Shown here: piece by piece, positions 1 through 13,255 of the stretch
Layout: each line of letters starts with the position of its first letter
Numbering within the stretch: position 1 is the stretch's first letter
Position numbers and translations under genes: made by a program
From: Gavia stellata
Lineage: Eukaryota; Chordata; Aves; Gaviiformes; Gaviidae
Length of the DNA: 64,000 nucleotides
Reading direction: 5' to 3'
Assembly: GCF_030936135.1 (NCBI RefSeq)
Contig: NC_082618.1
Location: 4,514,034-4,578,033 of the forward strand
The notes under the pieces: model-generated
Seen by the model: the letters and a program-made list of their open reading frames with translations, nothing else
Told to the model about the DNA's origin: nothing
Databases searched by the model: none

Positions 1-3000
1 GAACTGATCCTACGCATGCTCGATAAAAATCCAGAAACCAGGATAACAGTCCCTGAAATTAAGGTAAATTGGACATTGATTTTATAGTCTTTTGTCTCAG
101 CTGATTTTGTTGTTCCTTTGGTACCTTCTAATGAGGCAGAGCTGTTCCCAGTGTTTGTTTTGGGAGCTTTCTCTGGCATGCCGCCTCGGAAAGGGGGAGT
201 GCTCATTTCGCAGCATGTAACAGCTCTGTCGCTGCTGCTGCTTGTTGGGGAATATTGACAAAAGCTTTCTTGTTTACTTATTTAAATTAAAATTGCTCAA
301 AAGCTGGCTGATCCTCAGTGAATCCCCGGGAGAATTGACATTGTCACGGGGACTGCTAGCTGCAGACCCTGCGCTGTCAGCGTTGGACCTGCGTTATGGG
401 GGCTGGAAGCGTGTTCCTCTGGTGCTTGCATGGTCAACAGCCTCAAGGCAGCACACTTGTTTCTATCAGCTTTACTTGGGGGATGCTTACTAACACAGGG
501 AGTGACTAGGACTGGTAGAGCACAATGCTTCACAAGGCTCGGCTTTGTTCTGTTTTTGCGCGGGCTTTCTGTCCTCCTGTTACCCCCCAGCGCGGCCTTG
601 GACCTGCTGGAGGCTCTCAAGATTTGCGGAGATCCATCAGCATCCTCTGCGGGCCACACAACCTTTCTTCGCTTTGTCTCAGGCCAACACCAGCACATTT
701 GCCACTGAAGCTGACAGTAGGAAGGTTGAACTTTGAGAAGAAACGTGATGTCGCTTCCCTCCATGCCCAGGAGGCCACAGCCGGTGATGGTGGGAAGTGC
801 TTTGGAGCTGTATTAAGTGGATTTCACTTGGCAGCTCTTGCAGGCACTTGATGTGGAAACCTGAGCCCTGTAAAAACCCTGGGGAGAAGAGCAGAGCAGG
901 GCGCTGGATCTTATCCCTGGCAGTGCACTGAAGATGCTTGATGTGCTTGAGGACGTGTGTTTGAAGCATGTCTCTCTTGCGCCAGGCTGGGCTCTGGGCT
1001 CAGCCCAGGGCCTTGAGCACTGCTTTTCTCATGCTCTCCACCAAGGAAACCATCCCATGAGAGTCAGTAGAAAAAGGACAGCTTTCTTCTGTTGTTCCCC
1101 CAAGGAAGGTGATGGCCAAGCAGCTTCTTGGCGGAGGCGGCTGTGGAGTGACTGCCACCATCACTGAAGGCCCTGGCCAGAGGAATCCAACCCAGAGAGT
1201 ACAGAAGACCCTGACACGTGCAGCTGATGTGGTCCAGACAAGGAGATGACACACTCCCTCCATATTTGCATTCACAGACTAATCCCAAGGAGCTTCTTTG
1301 CTGTGAAGCAGCACCCAGCTGGCCACATGGCGTCGGGGCTCAGCCTTGGCTTCTTGCATAGTCAGATGTTTCTAAGTGACTGTTCCAGGCCTCCTTCTCC
1401 TCCTCCCTGGGTTCTTTCCATTTTGTTTTCCCCTGTTTTCACGCTCCCCTCCTCTTCCTCTTTCATGTTCCTTACTTGTAAGACAAAACCCTGACGTGGC
1501 TGCAAACGTTCTTGTGCTGGTGAGCATTAGCTCCACGCTGCTTCTCGTATGTGATCGTTTATAGTTGGTAAATCTTTGATGTCAACATTGGAGATAAACA
1601 TGGCAAAAGCAGGAAGGAGGTGGTAAAATTATATAAGGGGGTTAGGCTGGACAAATATCTTGACTGCTCTACCAACTGGGTTTGGAATTGCTGTTCACCA
1701 TCAAAATAAATCAAGCAAATCGTTTTGTATGAGGAACGTTGAACATATGGCTAGGCAGTCCTCTCCCTAGCTGAAATGTTCGCAAGCCCCAGGCAGACTA
1801 GGGTTTAGTGCACTGGTTTCACTTAAGGCTGGACATCGTGATGTGACTTGAAAAGAGTTATTAAAAGCACAATTAATGATCTTTGGAAAATGCAACTTAA
1901 TTAAAAGTGCCGTAAAGAAGCTCATCTCTAAGCCCTTGGAGAACACTCTGAACATCTGCATCCAACTCATTGGAATGGCAGTAGGCAGTAAGCATCCATC
2001 CTAATTAAAGTCCTTGTCCTGAAGGGTGAGGCAGGCCTTTCTAGCACCAACACTGGAGGATGCTCTCCCTGACAGGCAGAACGTCCAGCCCTGGATGTGG
2101 GTAGCAGAGAGCCTTGTCCTGTCCTGCCGCCAGCTCCCTTCCACAGCAGTGACAGGGAGGGATGGTGGGAAACTGCCTCCTTCCTTTGTGTGGGTGTGTA
2201 GAGGTTTATGTGGTGTCCAGGTGGCAAAATGCATTATTTCACTATTTATGTAGGCAGGAGGCCATTGCAGTAGCACAAGTCCTCAGTACTCAGACCTAAG
2301 TACTCACAGAATCACAGGATCAGTAAGGTTGGAAAAGACCTGTAAGATCATCAAGTCCAACCATCAACCAACCCCACCATGCCCACTAAACCATGTCCCA
2401 CAATGCCACATCCACACGTTCCTTGAACCCCTCCAGTGATGGTGACTCCACCACCTCCCTGGGCAGTTTATTTCAGTGTCTCACCACTCTCTCAGTAAAG
2501 AAGTTTTTCCTAATACCCACCCTGAACCTCCCCTGGCACAACTTGAGGCCATTTCCTCTTGTCCTGTCACTTGTCACTTGGGAGAAGAGACCAACACCCA
2601 CTTCCCCACAACCCCCTTTCAGGTAGTTGTAGAGAGCGATGAGCTCTCCCCTCAGCCTCCTCTTCTCCAGACTGAACAACCCCATTTTAAACTCCATTTG
2701 AAACACCTAAACCCTTGTTTGTGCAGATGCATAAATGATCTTGATTCTCCCAGGTGGCGAGCACTTGTAACCCTAGATGAAATGCGTGCATATGAGAGAA
2801 GAAGATTAAAAGGCTCTGGGTAACTGAGATTTTCAAAGCATTTCAAACTTGATTTGGAGGGTGCCGGGTTCCTCCAAGATGCTGGTTGGTGGCAGTGGGT
2901 GCGACAGCACTGGGCATTAGGGGATGCCGTCTGGCCAGGCACCAGATTGCAGCGATTTCCAAGGGAGCTGGTCGAGCTACATCAGTGTACGTGGAAAATG

Positions 3001-6000
3001 GAGCAGTACCAACAGGCAGCTTACCCCCGTAATCAGTCCTGTGCCCCTGTTTCCCTCTCATCACCAACATCATTGTGCTCTGGTGTAGAAGGGAGACCTG
3101 CAGCTGTCCGTGTTCCTCCCCGTGCAGGTGCATCCGTGGCTAACCAAGGGTGGCGAGGAGCCCCTGCCACTGGAGGAAGAGCACTGTACTGTGGTGGAGG
3201 TGACAGAGGAGGAGGTGAAAAACTCCGTGAAGACAATCCCGAGTTTGCCAGCTGTGGTATGTATAAACCACAACCACATCCTCTGCATGGGTTGAGAGCA
3301 TGATACTTTGCTGAAGCTCTCAACTGCTGGAGGAGGGTTGGAGAGGGTGCACATGTGCTCCTGGCATGAGAAACTTGGCCTTTCAACCCAACGTGAACTT
3401 TCTGTGCCTCTGAGTACTGCAGCAGCCTGACTGCAGGGCCTGACCGTGTGAGCAGGCGTTTTATATCTCCCTGGCTGCTCTCATGAGAGCTGTAGGGTCA
3501 CACCCTCAAAGTGTCAGGCATCAGACATCCTAGAACACCAGAAGCATCCCAAGTGTGTTTTGTTTCATTAATCTAGAGGTTGCAAGACACCTCATTTGGC
3601 TCCTCAAAGTGAAGGCTCCAAACCTGGAGACGACCTCGCCAGAGAAGCAGGGAGAGGACATCTGCCAGTGGAGTATATAGCTGGCACTTGCCTGCCAGCC
3701 TTGGGGGACCACAAGCGGGTGTTCAGGGCTCTCAGTTTGTGTGGAGCCAGCTGGAGGTCTGCCCTAGGTGATTACTACAATGCAGGTGCCTTTGAGGGTT
3801 CCTCGTACCGGGCACAGCGAGGACCCATTTCCCCAAAGCTCTTGTGGTGTGATGTTAATATAGACACTTGCCCCAACAGCCAACTGGGGGAGTGAAAACC
3901 CTCCTTTCCCCTGACAGCAGCAACTTTGCCTTTGAACCCCCAGGAGCTGTCGGCACTCTCTGCACAGCGCCTGCCTGGGAGGATGGCCGAGGAGAGCTCT
4001 GGTGCCTCTTTCTCACGGCCTTGGACCACCATGGGTTTCAGGCAGTGGTCAGCAGCATCTGCTTCGCCTCTTGCCAGCAATGGTCTGTGTCCAGGGGTCT
4101 GAGCTTGCTCCCAGGGGAGTGGCCTTGACACTGCCTGGAACGCACATAGCTGTTCTGTGGGTTTCTCTAGTTTGTGCTCTAGCTGTAATTCCGTTAAATG
4201 TCTGTTGAATTATTAAAGAAGCTGTCGTTAGCCTCCTTCGAACTAGCTTCAAGGGGGCCATATGTCAGTCCTGCTGTTCTTACTGGTCTGTTTTCCTTCC
4301 TCAAAGATCCTAGTGAAGGCCATGCTAAGAAAACGCTCCTTTGGAAATCCGTTCGAGGTTCAGACCAGGCGGGAGGAGAGGTCCATGTCTGCTCCAGGGA
4401 ACTTACTGATGTACGTATATACAGCTTTACCCAGCTCTGCTGCAAGTGCAGAGTAAAGATGTGTGGGGAGGATGAAGGAAGCAGTTTGCAAATCTTTTCT
4501 GTAGCATTTAAGGACAAAACTCCCTTCTAAATCAAATACTGAGGCTAAAATCTACCTCAAGTCCTCTAAGGTTAAAACACAATGCAGTAAAGCAGCCTAA
4601 GCACTCTTTTTATAGATGCCGTTGTCTCTGTAAGATGGGTTTGGCCTAAACACATGTAAGGTGTTAAAATTGGGTCTTTTTTTTAACCTGTTAGTTTATA
4701 ATACGCTGTGATCAAAGATCCATTAGAGATTGGCAAACTAAAATAAGTTTAATTAAGAGTCTAGTGTAGACATATATTGGAGGGTTTAATTCTTCTCTCC
4801 TTTTTATGGACAAGAGAAAAGGCACCAGATGAGCAGTTTGCATGTTTTATAAGCTGGAAATGAGATGATGTGGTTTGTCTGTGGTCTGGGCCCAAGTCTG
4901 GGCAGAGACACCATGGAGATGCATGGGTAGACAGTGGAGAACACTTTAACGTTGCTCTTTCTTCTGAGAAAACGTACAGTATTTTTTCCCACACCCAGTT
5001 GTGAAATGATGGAACACATTGCAATGGAATATTTTGGAGGCTGGATATAAATGGCTATATTGGGATTAAAAGGGAGTAGACCAATTAATTACTATTAGAT
5101 TAGTCAAAATTTTTTAAACACAATGGTCTTGGATATTCGGGGGCAGGAAGGATTTCTCTATCCTTTATTTGGCTTTTATTCTTTTCCCCTTGTGTTGGTT
5201 ACGGATCCCTTTCAGAGCCAGGATTCTGGGCCATCAGTCCACTAAGTAACAGATGGACCATTAGCCATTTAACCATTAAACCTGGGACAATTATTTACAT
5301 GTTCTCACCCTGCAGAATCTGTAAGGCTGCAGTTCACAACAAAGCTGTGTTGTCCCAGAATGATCCTTTTCCACCCCAAATCCCAGTACCGTGCCTAGCA
5401 GAATCCCACGAGGGTGTTCCAAGAGCCTCACTGCACCTTTGACAATACAATTAGAGGAGTGTCTCTCTCAGGTGTGTAGGGATTTAAGGGCTCAGCTCAA
5501 TTAAGGGTGATGATGCTTTAGGGCCCAACTGTGTATCGGAGACTTCGGTAAAGGCTTTGCCTTTATGTCCAGGACTAGTTAATATTAGAGAGCAGTTTAT
5601 CAGCTAAACACCCCATGGACTGAGTGCTGCTGTGGGGACGTAGCTGAAGAGCACGGCAGTCACGGCTCCTTTGCCAGCTTGGCACAGGGGATTTGTCCTC
5701 ATTTGTTTCCCTTGGCTCGTTGCCTTCCAAATTAGTTATTGCTAATTTGACACACGTCCCTGCCCATATCTTCACTATCATTCCTGGTCACTGCATTGCA
5801 TTGCTCTGAGATGGGAGAACTTTTACTAAATTTGAAGAAAAATATATTGTATGCTTCCCACTGTCCAGAGCAAGGCAGGATTTCTTTTTTTCAAGCTCTG
5901 CCTGAATTGATATTTCAAGGTAGTCTGCTGTTCTAGTACCTCGAGCCTGTGTCCAAAAGGGACCTGTTTCCTTCCACCTTCATTTGAGATGCTTGAAAGC

Positions 6001-9000
6001 CCATGCCACTAACTAACCGACTGGTGGGAAAACTTTTTGACCCTGATGCTGTGGCTGGTTCCTGCCTGGAGCCGGGTGCTTTATTACCTGCTCAGAATAA
6101 GTAAAATTCATTTGATCTGATGTAGCTGTGAAGTTTCTGATTATCCACGTTACCATTGTCTAGTCCCTTTTTAAATCTTTTTAGGCCTTCAAGACGAGCT
6201 GTAAGCCTCCATTTTTTACTTCTATTTGTCTCCTTTCTACAGTTGTTAGTCAGATTCTTCTCAGCTTATACAAAACCAGCATCTTTCCCTGTCTCTACTC
6301 ATTTCAGCCCCACGTTTGCATTCAGGCCCCTTGTACAGGACTATACTAAAAGGTTTTTGAAAGCAGTGTATAATTTTCACTGTTGTGCTGCTGTGTCCAG
6401 TGCCCTTGGTTTACAAGAACATGTCGGGTCAGGGACGGAGCTGCACCTGTGCTGGGCTGGCCTCTGCCCAGCAGTGTAAGTGCTTAGAGATGTCCAAAAA
6501 GAATGTGAATGGTCTTTGTGCCACTTCTCCACTGCACTAACCTCTGCACTTCATTTCTCAGTCTCATGCCATCAGTGCCAATTTTTGGCAGTAACAATTG
6601 ACTTTCTCCTAAATTAATTCACGCACGACTGAAGCTTTGAGAACCCATCTCGAAACCCTTCTGTTGAAAAGAAAGACATTGGCTAGGTCTCTTCAACAAT
6701 AGTGTCGTATATTAAACACTACAGCAGCGATGCTTTTTTTAAGGAATGTGGATTATTATTTCAAACTTTAAAAAAATGCTATACTGGTTAAAGCTGATGA
6801 AAATTGCTTTAAATTTAAATAGATTTGTTGAATCTAATGACATTCATTTTAAGTGAACAGAGTCTAAATGGGAATGTTCATTGTTCCATGAGTTATCTCT
6901 TGATTACAGTGTTATTTCCACAGGGGCAAACAGAGCTAGACACTAAGCCCATCCAGTTCTTAATTCACAGCAGGTTGTTCTGTAGTAAAACCACCCTTAA
7001 TACACATATAAAATATAACATCAGTGCAAATGTTATGAATAGCGCTGTGTTAGTTAAAATAAGTTTTGAGTGAGTCTAGCTGACTATAAATTTGTAGAAC
7101 CTAGCAGGAACAGAGTGCTGTTGTAGCATACTCGGCAGAGTTCCTGCTCGTCAGGCATCCTTTCCACCCCCGTAGCTGGACAGGGGACCCCAGAAGTGGG
7201 ACTTGCCAGAAGGGCAGCACCCGCAGCCGTCACTGCTTTCTGGCCCCACTGCCGTATGGTTGCCCACAAGGAGCCAAGAGAAAAAGGAGCCACTTGCCAA
7301 GTTCCCAAGCTCTCCACCACAGAGCTTCTCCTCCCAAGTGGCAGTGTCTTTAGAGAGAGGTAATATTGCTCTTGTAAAATTGCATCTCCTTCCAGTTATA
7401 GGTAGAAAATAACTTGTTGTGTTTCTATATAAGAAAAACAGAAAAGCAATTAAAGAACTCCAGTTTCACATTCGATTTATTTAATTAGGCTGCATGTGAA
7501 ATTGCCAGAGCTCTACTCACTGCTGCTTCAAGTATCTTACATCTGTGCCCATACTGAGATTATATTTTGCAGGAAATCCTCTGACAGCTGAGTCTGCTTT
7601 CTGGTATTTGATGCCTAATTGATGGTTCTTAAAATGGATCTGTCCTTTAAGAAAATAGAAAGAGAAATGAGCCAGTTTAACAGCTCACTCTCTGAGATTG
7701 GAGAGGGGGAAAGTGTAAATCATGTGGTTGAATTTTTTTTTTTAATTTCTCCCCGTACACAGTGTGCTGGGCTCTGTTCTTGGAAATGCTTCGTGAGGAA
7801 GCTGCATGTGCAGAAGTCTTTGTGATAGCGGGAGGTCTTTCATGTTTGCCGCAGCCTTTGTTCCTTTGGAGGACACCATTAAGACACCAGTGATTTGAAA
7901 TAGTTCTTCAATTAGTACCGGGAGGAGAGAGGGCTTTTTTAGCACTCCTTAGACCGGGAAGAAGCAAATCCTCTCCTGGCTGTTATTTATTGCTTCGTTT
8001 AGTAGCACTGAAAAGGTAAAAAGGCAGCTGTTAAAATGGCAGGCATATTCAGCAGGTAGAAGGGAACTAAAATGAAGATGCCCCCGTTTAGCAATTCTTG
8101 TTTTGCCACAGCTGCCTCTCCCACGAGAGCGCCTCTGCACAGCTGGAAGCCCTGTGTGAGTGCTGCCGGCTGTCGCTTTACCCCCTCGGCTGCGCGGTAG
8201 CCAGGGCCGCGTGTCCGGGCAGCACCGGACCTGCCTTTTGTGCAGGACCTCCCAAAAGATGCAGGGATTCACTGAGCCTTGCAGATCCTGCAGACCATGG
8301 CCAGGTTGAAGCCTTTCATTAGTGGTGGCTGCGGAAGCAACCGATAGTTTTTAATTTTTCTAGTTGCAGAGTATTTTTTAAACCCAGCTGCTTAGCATTC
8401 ACAGCAAAGTTCTGGGTTTCTCTTAGCAGTGTTTGCTACGTTTCTTCTGCCTGCTCCAGATTTCTCCTAATTGAGTCAGCCCTGGCTTCACCACATTTTA
8501 TTACTCTCATTTATTGCAACTACTACCTATCAAATTAATTGCTGTGTTTTGACAGACCCAATTTACTTTCCCATTATGGCTGCTGTTACTATTGATGAAA
8601 TGAGGTTGTCAGCTCCTGTACGGGGGATCAGTCTGTATACAGAAAGCCTACTCTGCTTCCAGCCTTCCCAAAAAGAGGAGCAAAAGAGCTGTCACTGCCC
8701 TTTGGGCCATACTGTCTGTGTAGGCTAGGCACGAGGAAGCCGGGGGGAGAGGGAGGTAAAAAAGTGGCTGACCCAGGTCTCCAAGCAGAAACAGCTTCTC
8801 CCAAAGCAGCAGAGAGGTACCTCCTACCTGGGGGCTTTCTGCTGAGAAAGTCCCAGAGCTCGGTGTCTGTGGGCTGCTCAAAAATAGGCTGCGGAGATCC
8901 CCCTAGGGCAGCCAGGTTTACAGCATCCTCTTTGACAAGGGAATGGCTGCAGGTTGGGTTTAAATTTGCCAGGCGTTTCCACTAAAGATGCTCCATTCGC

Positions 9001-12000
9001 CTCTGCTAGTGCTCGGTGTCTGTCTCTCCAGTCCCTGGAAGATTGCGGGTAGGTAATACATAGATACTGTCAGAACAGAGTCAAACCCAACCAAAAGCCC
9101 TATCAATTTTCACTGCAAAGAGAGAACTGTGTGTCTCGCAGGAAGAGCCATGCCCCACGGTGCAGGTAGGTATCCTCGGAGTCCACCTAAGGACCGAGGC
9201 ACCGACTGTGGCACAGGATTTTCCTCTGGCAAAGACCCACCCTCAGCCGGACCCTCCGGCGAGCGGCCCCATGCTTGTGTGGCCACTGCACGCCCCATTG
9301 CATGTGGTGGTGACACCATGACCGTGGTAGGACACGGAACCCCCGGAGATGTCAAATTACATGGCCCGGGAAGGCACAGCGGGACATCAGCAGTGTGCTG
9401 GAAGCCATCTGGAGCTTTCAGCAGTGGTAGGGGCTGGAGAGGGTTTGTACCAGTGCTACCAGTGCCCATCCTCATCCATCCTTCGGGCTGCAAGTAAACG
9501 TGACTCGTGCTCCACGCTCCATTTCACTCTGCTTGCTAGGCTTGTTAGGTACAGAAATCCAAGCTCCTTCTCCTGCTGCCATCATCTTCATGGTCACTTT
9601 TTTCCTTTGTTTCATTGTTTTGCTCTCAGGGACAGACTCCTCTTAAACACGTCTGTATATTTGCATCCGTCTTTAAGGTAATTCAGTGTTTGTGTTTCCC
9701 CTGGGTGCTGTAGCAACGTGTGTCCTCTCCTCAGCCTGCGTGATTTGTGTGGTAGTGAGAGCATTCAGCTCCGTCCTTCCTTCCTGTAGGAGCAATTTTA
9801 CTGCAGTAATTCTCTGTGTGTGACACTAATGTTTATGTATACTTTCTTTAATTACTGTTATTTGTGGTTCTTTGGCGTTTCAGCCTTCTTTGGGGAGGGA
9901 GGGGTGGAAAAAGCCAGGAACTGCTGCTCAGCTCCACGTTTGCAGAGGCAGAACTACAGAATTTGGGAAAGGCTGAGGCTGAACTTTGTAATTGGGGCTC
10001 GGGTTTAATATGTAGTGCTTATGCGAAAGAAATAGATCCAGAGCCTTCTCTTCTCTGGCTGCTCCACCACTCCCCTGTGCTTCTGCCTCTGATGCCGTGC
10101 TGGGAGGGCTCTGGGCTGACCGAAATTGTCTGCTCTGTGCGACCGACCGCCCCACCTCAGCCAGGACTTCATTAAAACACAGTCATTTGGCTGACCAGTT
10201 GCACAGACCCTTCTAGGAAGAGGTCCAATTAATTCTGTTAAATGACAAAATAACATAATAACATTCAATGCAAACCGTGACAAACTGCTTACGAACATCT
10301 CGGAGTGAAGTCCCAGGATCTCGCGCTTAGGCAGGACACAGCCTCCACCCAGGCCTGGGGAGATCTGGTCTGGGGTGAGAGGCTGGGAAATAACCACACA
10401 CCTCTAAATACCTTTGGGAGCAGCTCCACCGCTCTGGAGACTCCGGCTGGCCTGGTTTACCGCTCCGAGTTGAATGGATGAGCCAGAGCCAGGATGCCAC
10501 CCGCTCCGAGCGAGGAAGGACTTGCAGACATTCTCCAGAAATAGTTAGAAGGCAGGTGGAGGAGGACGGGGGCTGACGTCGGTGACAGCTGGTGCCACTG
10601 CCTGCTGCTACGTTTTTCGTAGAGACCTGCTTTGTGAGGAACGGCCCTTTTTCTTTCAAGACGTATTTCAGGAGTGACTGCACAGCCTGGCCACGGTCAG
10701 TTTGCCCCCGAAGTCTGCCCATGTCCTCAGCAGAGAGGAAGGGGATGTCACCAGTGTAGACGAGGGCAGATTATTGGTGTTAAATGGGGACTCGGTGGAG
10801 GAATTAAGCACTTACCAGGAGTGTGCGTGTGTATATGCTGTGATTCAGCTTTTTGTAGGTTGTCCCACTCCATCCCTGTCCCGTGCTGCCTGTGTTTGAG
10901 GGGAGTGCTGTGAGGCTCGTTCTTCGCTGGACACGAATCGGAGTTAAATACTCAGTGGCTGTGATCTTCCTGCAGCTGCTGCAGTTAACAGCGATGTGGT
11001 CTCCTGGGTAATTGTACAGGGCAGGCTTCGCTCGCCTGGGCTTTAAAAAATATAGCAGAAATACAGTCTTGTTTCTTAAAAAGAGTTATTTAATGGAGAT
11101 TCACATTCAGCCTCAGGCCTCACGGCACAAACCCCGGCTCCCGTGCAGACTGCAGAGCGCTGACGCCTTGATCTCAGCCACCATACGTGCAACCCGAGTT
11201 CAGCTGATACTCATCGCTGCGCACGGGTCAGGTCAACCTGGTTTGCGTTGCAGCCCTCCCACGCTGCCGCAAGGTGTTTGGAGAGGCAGAAGGTGCTTGG
11301 GGCGGCGTTGAAGGCACCATGGGCACGGAGCAGGCTTGGCCGGACGCACCAGGCGGCTGAGGGCAGGGAGCTGTGCTGTGCGGAGCTGCCTGTGCCGTGC
11401 CGGAGAAAGGAGCCTCTGCTCCTGCGCAGGGTGATAAATCATTTAAAGAGGGTGATGACAGACACCAAAGACAGGGCTGTTTCTCAGCCTCCCCTCCCAG
11501 AGAAATGGTCCACGCTCCAGGTTCGAGGTCAGGTTTATCACAGGGCTTTGCTGGAGCACAGGGAGAAGGGAACGTGATTTTGATCATTTCCAGTTCTTTG
11601 AAAATTGGCACAGCCCTGTGTGCATTTTCAGTGTCATTCCCAGCCAGACAGTAACCCCTGAGCCCCAAACCCATGCTTCCCAAATGCTGCTCCAGGCACG
11701 TGGAGCAGCGCTGGCTCTCCGGTGCTGAGTTGGCTTGTCCCCACGGACTGATCCTCCTGCGGCCGCGCTGGCGTGAGCGGGGCCGGGTACCCTGGGAGAC
11801 ACGGATGCTTGGGGGTAGCATCACCTTCTTTACACCGTGGATATCTTCACATCTTTGTGATGGAGAAACAGGCGTTTTAGGTGCAAGTCATCTCCCTGCC
11901 GTAGGTCTCCGCTGTGGGGTGATGTGGATGGCACCTGGAGGTGTCACATTTTCTCCATTCAGTCTAGAGCAGTGACAGCTTTCTCTGGTCAAATCCTCGT

Positions 12001-13255
12001 CACGGGCTGACTTACGGATGGCTGGGCTGGGTGGAGGTGTTACTCCTCAAGGATGCCCGGGAGAGCTGGAGCTGACTTCGCCCCAGCGGAGCCAGTGGCA
12101 CCGACACACTGACAGCGCTGGAGTGAAATCAGCTGGCAGCAGGGCTTGGGCTGCCCACAGGCTCACGGAGCAGAGACAGCAGCCACCCTGTGCTGTGGCT
12201 GCTGCATCCCAGGAAAGCGGTGGCAGCGTGTACCCCACCACACGGCATCCAGCAGTGCTCCTGGGCCTGTGGTTGATGTGGCTGCCAGTATGGCTGAGGC
12301 TTTGCTGGACTGGCTGGCTCAGCTTGGAGCCCATAAAAGCCCCCCCAGCCCAAGCCAGCAAAATGCTCTCTGAGCCTAAATGTCTCCGCTCACGCTTCCC
12401 AGTGATGCCCTCAGCAGCTCTGAGCCTGACTCCCCGCTGGCAGAGGTAAGGTGTCCCTCCCACCTCTGTCCCGTCCCACCACGGCAAAGCTCAAGCCTTC
12501 TACAGAGGACGACACTGAAAACGAAGAGCAGGGGAGCAGGCTTGAAGCTGTTGTGGCATACATACAATGCAAGTAAGTCACCTTGGCTGGGTTTTAGGGA
12601 CTGCTGCTGTCATGTGCTGAGCGATTTTGGGGACCAAACTCACAGCAATTGAAATCAAGCAGCTGTTGCGTAGGGAAAATTGGGTTCTGGTAGAAGCATT
12701 CAGTTTTTATTGCCTTTTACAGTCGAGCTTTGGAGAAGCAGTTATGGTATCAAACCATCACTCCGATCTTTTAAAAAAAAAAAAAAAAAAAAATCAGGTT
12801 AAAGAAAAGGAAACTAGAACTCCCCAAATACAAACCAGATAATTTGGAAACATTGCTGCTGGTCTGCAAGACTTTCTCCAAGAACTAGGAACCTCCTCGT
12901 CACGCTGCAGCCGGATGAAGGGCACTCGGGGAAGTGCAAAGCTTAGTCTTTGGGGCGCAGAGACCAAGCAAGTGTTCGGGCAGAAGTTGCATAGCACTGC
13001 AGCACATCGAGCTGGGATGTTGCTGAGCTGTTTATGTGGTACCAGCCCAACAGGCTGGTTCTTTGCTATCCCCTCTTAATATTGATGTTGTTGACCTGGG
13101 TTGCCTGTTGGGAAAAAAACCTGCTTTATTTCTTGCATTGCTATGTACCTATGATCTCTTTATTTCCTTGCTGTTCATGTAGAAAACAAGGGAGCAGAGA
13201 AGGAAGCAGGGACCCGGAGCTGCCCGATGTGTGTGAAGATGAAGCTACGTCCTGA
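1..13255 (+). CDS. CAMKK1: Calcium/calmodulin-dependent protein kinase kinase 1, C-terminal exons (5' partial)
   Basis: Coding exons are 1-63, 3128-3256, 4307-4410 and 13183-13255, stop TGA at 13253. The pieces join in frame with GT-AG splice sites (phases 0, 0, 2). The kinase activates CaMKI, CaMKIV and related kinases by phosphorylating their activation loops. The first exon carries the end of the kinase domain ([10 protein letters not shown], with the subdomain XI arginine). The next two encode the acidic stretch [12 protein letters not shown] and the regulatory segment with IPSLPAV and [12 protein letters not shown], which in mammalian CaMKK-alpha forms the autoinhibitory and calmodulin-binding helix. 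RKRSF matches the PKA site known to block calmodulin binding, and RSMSAP is a 14-3-3 mode-1 motif. The tail ends [13 protein letters not shown], close to human CAMKK1 (PELPGVQEDEAAS) and unlike CAMKK2, which settles the paralogue. About 100 C-terminal residues are present; the kinase core lies upstream of the window. Confidence 0.95.
64..3127 (+). other. CAMKK1 intron
   Basis: Intron between the first two CAMKK1 exons in the window, with donor gtaaat at 64 and an acceptor ending gtgcag at 3127. Apart from one CR1 fragment (2308-2685) I see no gene or recognisable repeat in it. Confidence 0.85.
2308..2685 (-). mobile_element. CR1 LINE 3' fragment (5'-truncated)
   Basis: On the plus strand it opens with cacagaatcacagg, followed by ggttggaaaagacc and aagatcatcaagtccaacc, the hallmark 3' end of avian CR1 read in reverse. 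Near 2590-2680 it contains the region encoding [21 protein letters not shown] of the CR1 reverse-transcriptase ORF tail, also on the minus strand. Similarity to the other CR1 copy in the window stops after about 2685, so it is a typical 5'-truncated insertion. The frame is interrupted, and its 3' UTR differs from the copy at 55.85 kb, so it belongs to another, probably older subfamily. Confidence 0.9.
4411..13182 (+). other. CAMKK1 last intron (8.8 kb)
   Basis: Donor gtacgt at 4411 and acceptor ending catgtag at 13182. The first part (about 4.5-8 kb) is AT-rich; 9-12.5 kb is GC-rich. Reading frames on both strands show no recognisable protein domain. The only exon-like object is a 43-bp candidate at 12403-12445. 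A 21-nt A tract lies at 12773-12793. Confidence 0.8.
12403..12445 (+). other. Candidate CAMKK1 alternative cassette exon
   Basis: A 43-bp open stretch has a usable acceptor (cgcttcccag) and a strong donor (gtaagg). Read in the CAMKK1 phase it gives [14 protein letters not shown], an acidic serine/proline tail. Because 43 is not a multiple of 3, inclusion would shift the frame of the final exon and end translation at 13234-13236 instead of 13253. This is a pattern call only; chance splice-site pairs of this kind are common in introns. Confidence 0.2.

Noticed and set aside
11228-11824. 198-codon minus-strand frame inside the CAMKK1 intron
   Set aside because: Low-complexity translation of GC-rich intron; no domain recognised.
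12773-12793. A21 tract as the tail of a processed pseudogene or SINE
   Set aside because: No gene- or SINE-like sequence lies upstream of it and no target-site duplication was seen.
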